The notes under the pieces were generated by a model that worked only from the letters and a program-made list of their open reading frames with translations, ran no database searches and was not told where the DNA came from. The position numbers and the translations under genes were made by a program. A DNA stretch of 64,000 bases from a bacterium (GTDB taxonomy: Bacteria > Myxococcota > UBA727 > JAUIJE01), in the NCBI GenBank assembly GCA_030431455.1, contig JAUIJE010000011.1, forward strand, positions 248,001-312,000, given 5' to 3'. Below, piece by piece: positions 23,496 to 33,049 of the stretch (its first letter is position 1; the number at the start of each line of letters is the position of its first letter).

Positions 23496-24974
23496 ATGAC
23501 CCGCTCTGTGACCCGCTATGCCCTGTTCTGTCCGTTGTTGGCCTCCGCCGTGCTCGCCGGCTGCCCCGACGACACCGGCGGGAGCGACGCCGGCACCGAG
23601 CCCGAGCCGAGCGCGACGTGCGATGAGCCCACCGATGTGGCTTGCGTGGACGAGCTCACCGACGCCCTGAGCTTGTCCACCGGCACGCTCAACTCCGGCA
23701 CCATCACCAACACGTTTGGGTTCTCGGCGGTGAAGAGCGAGGTGGACGCGACCTCCGGCGGCATCACCGCCGATCCCCGCGAGTCCTACCTGTACGCGAA
23801 GTTCACCGACGATGGCCTCGAGGTCGTGGACCTCGACGACGCCGCGGCGTTGACCTCCATGGACTGGGACATCGCCTTTCACCGCTACATCGTTCGGCTC
23901 AACGGAGGCTCCAACGGGCCGAGCTGCGTGGCCGCGGCCAAGGTGAGCGGGGCGTTCTCCGACGTCGACGCCGCCCCCGCTTCGGGGGCCTTCGACCTCG
24001 ACGAGCAGTTCAAGGACAGCTGCGCGTTCCGCGCCGACTCCGAGGCCGGCGACCCCGTCAACGAGCGGGACTACGGCAACGTGTTGCGCGAGTACTACGA
24101 GTACACCGGGTGCTTGGCCATGAGCGGGCAGGTGTTCGTGATCCGGCTGCAGGACGGGCGCACGCTGAAGTGGGTGATGACCCACTACTACGACGAAACG
24201 GCCCAATCAGACTGCAACGCGGGGAGCGGGGCCGCGGGCAGCGGGGCCGGCCACTTGGTGATGCAGTGGGCGTTCCTCGACGAGGTCGCGGGTGATGGCG
24301 ACGGGGACGGGGACGGCGACGGGGACGGCGACGGGGACGGCGACGGCGACTGGGTCTACGACGGGCCGATCTTGGCCCACACCCAAAACGGCGATGGCTC
24401 GACGACCACCCGGGTGTACGCCTTTCCCACCGACCCGGTGTATTTCGCCTTCGGCAACCCCTTCCCGGTCGAGCCGGCCACCCCCGAAGACTCCACCGAA
24501 TGGGACCTGAAGTTCACCAGCTTCGACATCCTCGGCAACGGGGGCGCGGGGGGCATGGGCAACGTGGCCATCGCGGTCGAGGACACCCTCACGTTTGATG
24601 ACATCCAAGAGGTGGGCGAGGGCCGGACCTTCCTGCAGGCGGAGCCCGACGGCGACGGGGACAGCTTCCCCGACTCGGTGATGTCCGATCAATTCCCCTG
24701 GTACGACTACGATGCCGGCAGTCACATTCTGTACCCCAACGGCACGGTGTACATCGTGCGGGCGGCCAGCGGGCTCTATTACAAGGCCGAGGTCATCGAC
24801 TTCTATCTGGACGACGACACCGAGAAGAACCACTTCCCCACCGTGCGCTGGCAGGAGATCGCGGGACCGGACACCGGGGGGACCGACGCCGGGCCCCCCG
24901 CGGATGGCGGAAATGGCAATGATGACGCGGGGTTGGGCGGGTCCGATGGCGGGGTGGGTGACGCTGGGACCTGA
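23496..24974 (+). CDS. Double-domain HmuY-like haem-binding lipoprotein
   Basis: 492 aa. Lipobox LAGC, then two HmuY-like domains split by a Gly-Asp linker (residues ~266-285). Domain 1 (~45-262) has YLYAKFTDDGLEVVDLDD and WDIAFHRYIVRLNGGSNGP; domain 2 (~286-460) has PVYFAFGNPFPVEPA and WDLKFTSFDILGNGGAGG, and ends LYYKAEVIDFYLDD. The W-D-hydrophobic-x-F pattern followed by an Asn-Gly-Gly turn is the mark of HmuY, the haemophore-like lipoprotein of Porphyromonas, which takes haem from host proteins. The tail is Gly/Asp/Ala rich. HmuY proteins normally have one domain, so this is a fused pair. Iron control via the upstream Fur box is likely. Confidence 0.82.
   Translation: MTRSVTRYALFCPLLASAVLAGCPDDTGGSDAGTEPEPSATCDEPTDVACVDELTDALSLSTGTLNSGTITNTFGFSAVKSEVDATSGGITADPRESYLYAKFTDDGLEVVDLDDAAALTSMDWDIAFHRYIVRLNGGSNGPSCVAAAKVSGAFSDVDAAPASGAFDLDEQFKDSCAFRADSEAGDPVNERDYGNVLREYYEYTGCLAMSGQVFVIRLQDGRTLKWVMTHYYDETAQSDCNAGSGAAGSGAGHLVMQWAFLDEVAGDGDGDGDGDGDGDGDGDGDWVYDGPILAHTQNGDGSTTTRVYAFPTDPVYFAFGNPFPVEPATPEDSTEWDLKFTSFDILGNGGAGGMGNVAIAVEDTLTFDDIQEVGEGRTFLQAEPDGDGDSFPDSVMSDQFPWYDYDAGSHILYPNGTVYIVRAASGLYYKAEVIDFYLDDDTEKNHFPTVRWQEIAGPDTGGTDAGPPADGGNGNDDAGLGGSDGGVGDAGT
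24291..24350 (+). repeat. Gly-Asp linker tract between two HmuY domains
   Basis: Ten or so GD dipeptides from GACGGC/GACGGG hexamers. Unlike the other tracts, it lies between two folded domains and not after the lipidated Cys, showing the tract is used as a general spacer. Confidence 0.9.
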
Positions 24975-25064
24975 CCGCTTTACAGTTTTCTCACCAGCTT
25001 TCTGTGGGGGCTCGCGCGGCGGGCCTTCGAGTTTGACGACGCTGACACCGAATCGAGGTTCATG

Positions 25065-26468
<1,404 letters not shown>

Positions 26469-26490
26469 CCACGCGCTTTGGTAGCAAGAA

Positions 26491-26521
26491 AAATGCGCCC
26501 CTCCGGGGGCGCGTTTTTTTT
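26491..26521. terminator. Bidirectional terminator
   Basis: GCGCCCC, loop, GGGGCGC flanked by an A run on one side and eight T residues on the other, so it works in both directions. It separates the kelch lipoprotein (plus) from the cytochrome operon (minus) that ends at 26541. Confidence 0.92.
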
Positions 26522-26540
26522 GCTTGGGGGGGGGCGGCCC

Positions 26541-27359
26541 TCACCCCCCGGCGCGGTCATTGTCGCCGCCGGGCAGGGCCCCCCGCAGGGTCTTGGCCTG
26601 GGCCGGGGAAAAGCCCGGGGCGCAGCCTTCGGCCCGGCCGTGGCCGGGCGGGGCGCGGGCGGGGTTCATGACCAGGTCCGGGCCGGGCACGTGCTCCAAT
26701 GTATAGGCATGGCCAAACTCGTGGGTGGCGATGTCGTCCCCCCCGGGGAACACCCGGACAAACGAGACCGGGGCCTGGCCCTCGCCCCCGATGCGCGCGA
26801 GCAGGTCACACCGCTCGTCGCCGTCCAGGGCGCGGTCGCAGCCCACCGCCGAGAGGGTGAGCCCATCGATGTCGGGCAGCGACCGGGCGAGCTTGGCGTC
26901 GCCGGCCACGACCTTGTGCAACAGCACCAGCACCCAGTCGGCCTCGTCCCGGTCTACGAAGTGGCGCCGGGCCCCGTCGAGGGCGCGCAGGGCTTCGTCG
27001 TCGGGGGCGTTTTGCACCGCGGGCTGTTCGGGCACGCGCCAGGCCGGGCCGGAAAAGCGCAGGGCCACGCCCACCCGGGCGAGGTCCGACGCGAGCCGGC
27101 GCAGCACCGTCTCGGCCATCGACCGGTCCACGGTCTGGCCCACCCGGAGCACGGTGCGCACCACCACCGGCGCGGCGTCGGCCAGGGGGGGCAGGCAGGG
27201 GGGGGGCGTGGTGAGCCGGGCCGCGGCGAGCCCTTGCAGCGCTTGGGGCGAAAACAGCGGCGTACGCTTTTCGGCCTCGTCGCGGCACGCGGCCCAGGGC
27301 AGGGCCGCGCCCAGGGTCAGGGCGAGGAGGCCCGCAGACCGCGCCCGGGCCCGCATCAT
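26541..27359 (-). CDS. Metzincin-like zinc protease lipoprotein
   Basis: 272 aa. Lipoprotein signal peptide ending PWAAC. Near residue 213 the zinc motif HEFGHAYTLEH has the three His and the Glu of HExxHxxGxxH with Thr in place of the usual Gly; the Met-turn LVMNPA follows about 8 residues later, as in matrixins. A C-terminal FSPAQAKTLR helix also fits matrixin-like enzymes. A surface or periplasmic protease. It overlaps the pentahaem cytochrome gene by 4 nt (ATGA), so the two are made together; it is the last gene of a five-gene operon. Confidence 0.72.
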   Translation of the reverse strand: MMRARARSAGLLALTLGAALPWAACRDEAEKRTPLFSPQALQGLAAARLTTPPPCLPPLADAAPVVVRTVLRVGQTVDRSMAETVLRRLASDLARVGVALRFSGPAWRVPEQPAVQNAPDDEALRALDGARRHFVDRDEADWVLVLLHKVVAGDAKLARSLPDIDGLTLSAVGCDRALDGDERCDLLARIGGEGQAPVSFVRVFPGGDDIATHEFGHAYTLEHVPGPDLVMNPARAPPGHGRAEGCAPGFSPAQAKTLRGALPGGDNDRAGG

Positions 27360-28795
27360 GGGGCGGCGGTGACCAGGACCTCGGTCTCGGCCGAGGCGAG
27401 CTCGTGCACCACCAGCTCGTCGAGGTACTCGTCGAGGGCGAGGGCGCGCAGCAGGTAGGGCGGGTGGCTGCGGAACAGCACCCGGACCGAAATCGTGACA
27501 AGCCCGGGGGCGGCCTCGGCGGTGGGGATGAACAACGTGCTGGTGCGTTCGTACAGCGGCGAGAGGCTCGTGCTCTGGTGTTCGGTCGCGTCCCAGGGGA
27601 ACAGCACCGGGGTGCCGAGCAGGTCGATGAGCCGCGAGGAGTAGCTCACGAGGTCGTTGTCCCCGTACTTGTCGAGCTCGCTCCAGAAGTCGCGCAGGTC
27701 ACCGTTGGCGTCGAGGGTGCCGGTCTCGAACAGCACCTGGCCGGTGTCGTCGGTGGCGATGACCTCCAGCCACATTTGGCGGATGAAGGTGGTGCCGGTG
27801 GGGAGGTTGTGGGCGTCGATTTCGTTCTTGACGGTGGCGAACAGGTCGATGACCGTGCCTTGGCTGACGGTGTCTGCGGTCTGGAGCGAGAGGCTGCAGA
27901 CGTCGGTGAGCAGCGCTTCGACCCGGGCCCGGTGCGCGGCCTTGTCGTCGGGGGTGGCGAAAAAGTTGTCGCCCAGGGGGGTGTCGACCCCGATGAAGCT
28001 GTGGTCGCGCAGGCCAGTGCGCGCGGGTTGGTCCTTGGCCGCGGGCCCGTCGTAGGTGGGCATGTGACAATCCAAGCACCGCCCTCCGTCGAGGCCACGG
28101 GGGGATTCTTTGAACTCCGCGTAGGGCCGCTCCAAGGTCAGGCCCGAGACCTCGATCACGTCGTGGCAGCTGCCGCAGAAGGGGGCGGTGCCGAGCAGGT
28201 CGGTCTCGACGCTGGCGTGGAACTCGCTCGGGTAGGGGTCGGCGAGGGGGCCGCGCATGGGGCTGTATTGTTCGAGCTGGTGCCCGGCGTTGTAGGGCCG
28301 CACCACCTCGGTGACCTTGTGGCAGGCCTCGCAGGTGACCCCGTCGAGGGCCACCGGCCCGAGGTTGTCGAACGAGAAGTTGTCCACCACCTCGCCCCCC
28401 CGGGTGCCGATGGTGGAGTGACATTGGGTGCAGAACTGGTCCTGGGCCCCCGCGAACGCCACTTGCCGCTCGTGGACCAGGGCGCGGAACACCGGGTCCA
28501 CCATCGCGTAGGCGTGGGTCGAGTGCCGCCACTGCGCGTGCTGCTCGACGTGGCAGTTGCCGCAGGTCTCGGCGGGGGTGAAGTTGGACAACAGGACGGT
28601 GGGCTCTTCGGGGGTGGAGAGCGGGTCGTGAAAATCGTCCGGGGCCGGCTCGGGCTCGGCGCTGGGTTCGGGCTCGGCCACCGGCTCGGGCTCGGCGGGG
28701 CCGGTGCCGGTGGGGCAGCCCGCGAACCAGGTCGCGGACAGCCCCGCCCACAATGCCCCTGCACGGGCCCAGGTCAGCCGGCGCGGCGCGCGCAC
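27356..28795 (-). CDS. Pentahaem c-type cytochrome lipoprotein
   Basis: 479 aa with five CxxCH haem sites: CGNCH, CTQCH, CEACH, CGSCH and CLDCH, all in the first ~270 residues, in the style of cytochrome c554/multihaem proteins. Lipobox FAGC, then a Pro/Glu-rich spacer (EPEPVAEPEPSAEPEP). The last ~200 residues form a beta domain starting near HNLPTGTTF, a pattern also seen in c554-like cytochromes. It starts with GTG one base after the stop of the DUF1111 gene. Expected to move electrons at the outer face of the envelope; donor and acceptor unknown. Confidence 0.88.
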   Translation of the reverse strand: MRAPRRLTWARAGALWAGLSATWFAGCPTGTGPAEPEPVAEPEPSAEPEPAPDDFHDPLSTPEEPTVLLSNFTPAETCGNCHVEQHAQWRHSTHAYAMVDPVFRALVHERQVAFAGAQDQFCTQCHSTIGTRGGEVVDNFSFDNLGPVALDGVTCEACHKVTEVVRPYNAGHQLEQYSPMRGPLADPYPSEFHASVETDLLGTAPFCGSCHDVIEVSGLTLERPYAEFKESPRGLDGGRCLDCHMPTYDGPAAKDQPARTGLRDHSFIGVDTPLGDNFFATPDDKAAHRARVEALLTDVCSLSLQTADTVSQGTVIDLFATVKNEIDAHNLPTGTTFIRQMWLEVIATDDTGQVLFETGTLDANGDLRDFWSELDKYGDNDLVSYSSRLIDLLGTPVLFPWDATEHQSTSLSPLYERTSTLFIPTAEAAPGLVTISVRVLFRSHPPYLLRALALDEYLDELVVHELASAETEVLVTAAP

Positions 28796-28796
28796 G

Positions 28797-31205
28797 TCAG
28801 AGTGTGGACAGGAACATGAGCAGGTCGTCCTGCTCGCCCGCGCTCAGGTTGTCGTAGGCGTCGCGGCTGGCCGCGGCTTCCCCGGCGTGCATCTCGATGG
28901 CCTCGGCGATGGTGTCCGCGGCGCCGTTGTGCATGTAGGGCGCGGTCTGGGACAGGCCCCACAACGGTGCCGTCCGGAACTCGCGCATGCCCGCGGCGCT
29001 GTCCTCGATGCCGTACATCGTGTCGGGCAGCGTCTCGTGCAGCAACAGGTCGCTGTACAGCGGCACCGGGCCGGTGGCCCCGTCGAGCGACGGGATGTGG
29101 CAGGCCGCGCACTGCACGGTCTCGAACAACGCTTCGCCCCGGGCGGCGGCGTCGGCGTCCTCGGGGGTCTGGCGCGGCGGGGGCCCGAGCAGCTCGAGGT
29201 AGCTCAACAGGGTGTTGGCCTCGTCGAGGGTCATCTCGGGGTCGGGGATCTCATCGTTGTCGTTGATCGCCCCGAAGGTCAGCCCCTCTTGCGCGGGCAG
29301 GGTCATGCCCAGCTCGGCCATCACCGCGTCCCGCACGAACTCGGCGATGCTCGGGACTTGGGCTTTCCACCCGAACCGACCGAGCCGGCCCCCGTCGAGG
29401 ATCGCGGCCCGTCCCGAGATGCCGTCGGGGGTCACGAGGTCTTCGGGGTCCGCGTTGGCGATGATCACGTCGTCGGCGATGGCGTCGATGAGACCGAGGC
29501 CGAACAGGTGCGGGGTGTTGCGGTGTTCGAACACTTTGGCGTCGGCCACCGGTTGGTTGGCGCTGCCGTGCACCCGCGTGACCTTGTGCAGGATGGTCCC
29601 CACCTGCGGGGGCACGAACTCGTCGTTGCCGTTGATGATGCCGTGTCGCATCACGTTCACCCCGCGCGGGCCCGAGCCCCCGATGGTGGGCTCGAAGTGA
29701 CAGGCGCGGCAGCTGTCGCCGTTGAAACGCGGCGCGCCCACCCCCTCGGCGAAGGTGAACTCGCGGTCGAACATGCGCGCGCCCTCGAGGAACGCGGCCT
29801 GCTCTTCGTCGTCGAGGTCGCGCATCGGGCCGCCGTACTCCCCCGCGGCCGGCGGGGTGTAATCGCTGTGCAGCAGGCCGGGGCTGAACTGGTCAGCGCC
29901 GCCGAGGGACATCAAAAAGGTGTACAGCTGCTGCTTCTTGTCCTCGGACAACGCCGCGTACCGGTCGCGCGCGGCTTTGCCTTCGCCGTCGTGCATCAGG
30001 ATCGCTTCCTCGACGGTGGAGGCGCGCCCGTCGTGCAGGTACGGCCCCACCGCGGCCAGGCCCCACAGCGGCTGGGTGCGGAACTCGCTGGCGGTGGCTT
30101 CGCCCTGGTCGAGCCCGTCGGCCAGGCTCTCGCCCATGTCGTGCAGCAACAGGTCCGAGTACACCGGCAGCGGGCCACGCGGCCCGGTCAGGCGCGGCAC
30201 GTGGCACGCGTTGCACCCGATGGCGTCGAACGTCTGTTGGCCGGGCCGGGTCTCGTCGTTGACCAGCTGCACCGGCGGGGCCGCGAGCAACATCGCAAAG
30301 CTCACGAGGTCGAACAGATCGTTGGGCACCAATTCGGGGTCAGGCACGCCGTCGTCGTCGGTGAGCGGCGCGGCCGGGGCCGCGGCTTGGGCGAACTTTT
30401 GCAGCGTGGCCGCGAGGGCGCGCTGCCCCGTGCGCAGGGGCTGGCCCTCGCCGTCGTCGACGTCGCCGCCCCCGGAGCTGTCCACGGGCAGGGCCGCGCG
30501 TTGCGCTTCGGTGAGCGGGTCGGTGGTCACCCCCATGTGGTTGAACACCGGGCCGCGGATGAACCCTTCGATGGACACGGTCTGCGACTTGCGGCCAAAC
30601 CGCCCCACGAACCCTTGGTCGTAGTTGGGCCGGCCGGAGATGCCATCGCCGTCCGCGTCGTCGGGGTCGGCGTTGGCGAGGATGGCTTCGTTGGACAGCT
30701 CGGCGAGCAGGCCGACCCCGAAAAAGGGAATGGGGTTGCGCTGGGCCACGGTGTTGATGTTCTCGGCCACCGCGGGGCGGGCGGGGACTTCGCCGCTGCT
30801 GTCATACGCGTACATGCGGACCACGCCCCCGGCGCGCCCCGCCGACTCGGTGGGGAAAAACGCGCCGGACTCCGCGCGGAAGCCGCCGAGGAAGAAGTTG
30901 CGGTACAGGCCGGCCGACCCGCCGAGCACCGGCTTTTCATGGCAGCTGGCGCAGAAGGTCACGTTGAACGCGGGGCCGAGGCCCTCGGCGAGGCTGAAGC
31001 GGTGCAGCGCCACCTCTTGGCCGTGCTCAAAAATCTCGCGTTGCTCGTCGGTGGCGTAGGGCACGATCTCGCCCAGCGGGGCCATCACGTTCTCGGCGAT
31101 GGGGCCGTGGTCGAGCACCGGTTCTTGCACCGGGCAGGCGTCCTCGCACGCCATGACCATCACCAGGGCTCCCGCCCCCAACATGCGCATGGATTTGGTG
31201 TTCAT
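28797..31205 (-). CDS. Tandem DUF1111 di-haem oxidoreductase-like protein
   Basis: 802 aa, exported (lipoprotein-like signal ending VMAC). Two similar halves, each with two CxxCH: FCASCHEKP and GCNACHVPRL in the first, SCRACHFEPT and QCAACHIPSL in the second. Shared blocks include IANADPEDLVTPDGISGR-type segments, GRFGRKSQ/GRFGWKAQ, LLLHDMGESLADGL/LLLHETLPDTMYG and EFRTQPLWGL/EFRTAPLWGL. DUF1111 proteins are related to MauG/cytochrome c peroxidase. A single copy is usually 400-500 aa, so this is an internal duplication. ATGA overlap with the propeller gene upstream. Confidence 0.88.
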   Translation of the reverse strand: MNTKSMRMLGAGALVMVMACEDACPVQEPVLDHGPIAENVMAPLGEIVPYATDEQREIFEHGQEVALHRFSLAEGLGPAFNVTFCASCHEKPVLGGSAGLYRNFFLGGFRAESGAFFPTESAGRAGGVVRMYAYDSSGEVPARPAVAENINTVAQRNPIPFFGVGLLAELSNEAILANADPDDADGDGISGRPNYDQGFVGRFGRKSQTVSIEGFIRGPVFNHMGVTTDPLTEAQRAALPVDSSGGGDVDDGEGQPLRTGQRALAATLQKFAQAAAPAAPLTDDDGVPDPELVPNDLFDLVSFAMLLAAPPVQLVNDETRPGQQTFDAIGCNACHVPRLTGPRGPLPVYSDLLLHDMGESLADGLDQGEATASEFRTQPLWGLAAVGPYLHDGRASTVEEAILMHDGEGKAARDRYAALSEDKKQQLYTFLMSLGGADQFSPGLLHSDYTPPAAGEYGGPMRDLDDEEQAAFLEGARMFDREFTFAEGVGAPRFNGDSCRACHFEPTIGGSGPRGVNVMRHGIINGNDEFVPPQVGTILHKVTRVHGSANQPVADAKVFEHRNTPHLFGLGLIDAIADDVIIANADPEDLVTPDGISGRAAILDGGRLGRFGWKAQVPSIAEFVRDAVMAELGMTLPAQEGLTFGAINDNDEIPDPEMTLDEANTLLSYLELLGPPPRQTPEDADAAARGEALFETVQCAACHIPSLDGATGPVPLYSDLLLHETLPDTMYGIEDSAAGMREFRTAPLWGLSQTAPYMHNGAADTIAEAIEMHAGEAAASRDAYDNLSAGEQDDLLMFLSTL

Positions 31206-32263
31206 CGTTCCTCCCGCACCAGGGCCACGCCCCGGTGATTGGCGGGGTAAAAGCTACCCCCCACCGCGTACACGCGGCCTTCTCCGTCTCCCCACATCGC
31301 GTGGATGTCGAACATGGTTCCCCCGTCTTCGTAGGAAATCTCCTCGGCCGCGACATCAAATGTGCCCACGATCCCGAACGTTCCCCCGATGTGGGCATAG
31401 CCGTCCTGGTCCATGTACGAGGCGTTGAGCCCGCTGACCCCGGACGGGGCGATGGTGGTCCAGGTGCTGCCGTCGTAGTGCGCGATGCGCGCGTTGCCGC
31501 GGCCGCCCACGGCGACAATGTTGGATTCGCTTGTGCCCCACAGGGACACAAAGTCGTCGTCGGCTTCGCCCCCGGCATCGAGCCAAATCCAGTCGTCGCC
31601 CTGCTTTTCGAGGATGACGCCATATTGGCCGACCGCGAACACCTTGTCGCCGATGCCCCAGACCTTGAACAGCGCGTGGGCGCCAGGCGGATTCTGCTCG
31701 GCCGGGATCACAACCGGGGTGATGGTCGAGCCGTCCCAATGCAACAGCACCGGGTCGCCGGCGTCGACGTCACCGCCCACGATCCACACGTCGTCGGTCG
31801 CCGCCCCCCACACCCCCCACAGGTCGAGGTCGGTGCCGCTGTCGATCTCTTCCCACCCGTTCGCGGTCTTGTGCACGATGCCGCCGCCCACGCCCACCGC
31901 GTACACGTCGTCCGGCCCGAAGCCGTAGGCCCAGACCAGCAGCCCCACGTCGGGGATGCCGCTGAGCTTTTCCCAGTCGCTCCCGTCGTAGTGGTGCACC
32001 GTGCCCTGGCTGTCGTCGCCCCCCACGATGAAGACGTCGTCGGGGCCGGTGCCCCACACCCCGGACAACGAGAGGTTCTCGTTGAGGTCGAGGGTCTCGC
32101 TCCACACCGCGTCGCCGTCGCCGTCACCGTCGCCATCGCCGTCTCCGTCGCCCCCGGGCTGCCCCGGGCAGGCACAGAGCGCGAGCGCCGACGACAACAC
32201 CGCACAGGGGAACACAAAGCGGGAGGCTCTCGATCCGATCACAGCACGCTCCTGGGCCTTCAT
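31202..32263 (-). CDS. Gly-Asp beta-propeller lipoprotein
   Basis: 353 aa. Signal peptide ends LCACPG, then about seven GD dipeptides, then repeated blades with a W-G-x(4)-D-V-x-x-V/I-G motif: GVWGTGPDDVFIVGG, YGFGPDDVYAVGVGG, GVWGAATDDVWIVGG, KVWGIGDKVFAVGQYG and SLWGTSESNIVAVGG. This repeat is common in secreted proteins of Myxococcota. The ATG at 32263 overlaps the upstream stop (ATGA), which decides the start. Second gene of the cytochrome operon; may scaffold the redox partners at the surface. Confidence 0.82.
   Translation of the reverse strand: MKAQERAVIGSRASRFVFPCAVLSSALALCACPGQPGGDGDGDGDGDGDGDAVWSETLDLNENLSLSGVWGTGPDDVFIVGGDDSQGTVHHYDGSDWEKLSGIPDVGLLVWAYGFGPDDVYAVGVGGGIVHKTANGWEEIDSGTDLDLWGVWGAATDDVWIVGGDVDAGDPVLLHWDGSTITPVVIPAEQNPPGAHALFKVWGIGDKVFAVGQYGVILEKQGDDWIWLDAGGEADDDFVSLWGTSESNIVAVGGRGNARIAHYDGSTWTTIAPSGVSGLNASYMDQDGYAHIGGTFGIVGTFDVAAEEISYEDGGTMFDIHAMWGDGEGRVYAVGGSFYPANHRGVALVREER
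32110..32151 (-). repeat. Gly-Asp hexamer tract
   Basis: Seven GD dipeptides after the lipidated Cys of the propeller lipoprotein; mixed GACGGN/GATGGC hexamers. Confidence 0.9.
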
Positions 32264-32940
32264 TGGTCCCACCACGACGGCTGCACAAAGTCGCCGACTT
32301 CGATCTCGAGCTCGGTGGTGGTCGAGACCCCGACCCCGCCCGCGGGGGTGATGGTCTCTCGCACGTCGACCATCTCGCCGTCGAGGTCGTCGAGGCTGAG
32401 CCCGATCTTGTAGAGGATGGACATCTCCGGCACGTGCAGCGAGCCATCGTCGAGGCAGTCGCGCGGGAACATGCCATAGGATTGGTCGGTCACCAGCACG
32501 CGGCAGGTGTCTTCAAAACAGCCGAGGCCGGTGTTGCACCCACCGTCGATGCAATCGCCGCCCACGGCGCCGGGGGCGCCCGTCCCGGTGGGGCGCAGGA
32601 AGATCTCGGTCAACAGCGAGGCGAAATCGGTCTCCTCCGAGAAGCCGAGGATGCGCACGTTGATGCGGGTGCCGATGCCCCCCTGGGGGCGAATCCAGCT
32701 GCGCAGCTTCTCGCCGGGGGCGAACGCTTCGAAGTCGAGGCCGGACTTGCCCACCTCGATGCCTTCGCCCGCGGCCGCGCCGTCACAGGAGACCGGCCCG
32801 GCGTCTTCTCCGTCTCCGTCCCCGTCGCCGTCGCCCAAGGTGCCGCTGTCGCCGTTGCCGGCGTCCCCGCTGCAGGCCAGCACCGCCCCAACAAAGGGCA
32901 GGCACGCCGCCAACAACGTCGCCGAGGCCCAACTCCGCAT
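32260..32940 (-). CDS. Gly-Asp lipoprotein heading the cytochrome operon
   Basis: 226 aa, family not recognised. Lipobox VLAC, short Gly-Asp tract (DNA 32809-32835), then a beta-rich domain with two cysteine pairs (GGDCIDGGCNTGLGCFEDTC) and conserved-looking RSWIRPQGGIGTRINVRI. ATG at 32940 preceded by GGAGGATGT, the best ribosome site of this operon. First gene of five in a row: this lipoprotein, propeller lipoprotein, DUF1111 protein, pentahaem cytochrome, protease; the neighbours overlap or nearly abut. No recognised regulator site upstream. Confidence 0.75.
   Translation of the reverse strand: MRSWASATLLAACLPFVGAVLACSGDAGNGDSGTLGDGDGDGDGEDAGPVSCDGAAAGEGIEVGKSGLDFEAFAPGEKLRSWIRPQGGIGTRINVRILGFSEETDFASLLTEIFLRPTGTGAPGAVGGDCIDGGCNTGLGCFEDTCRVLVTDQSYGMFPRDCLDDGSLHVPEMSILYKIGLSLDDLDGEMVDVRETITPAGGVGVSTTTELEIEVGDFVQPSWWDQ
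32809..32836 (-). repeat. Short Gly-Asp tract
   Basis: Four to five GD dipeptides, the shortest of the lipoprotein linkers. Confidence 0.8.
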
Positions 32941-33049
32941 GACATCCTCCACACCATTTCTGTGTGGAAGTGTACCCAACTTGTTTTTGCCGTGCCTGGA
33001 CAACGGGAGCATTTTTCAGGGGTTGGCGCCCCTGTTCCCGGGTCCGCGC

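Noticed and set aside
28704-31238. An 844-codon open frame on the plus strand opposite the DUF1111 and cytochrome genes
   Set aside because: It mirrors genuine genes with haem motifs and signal peptides; its product is Arg/His/Gly-rich noise typical of antisense frames in a GC-rich genome.
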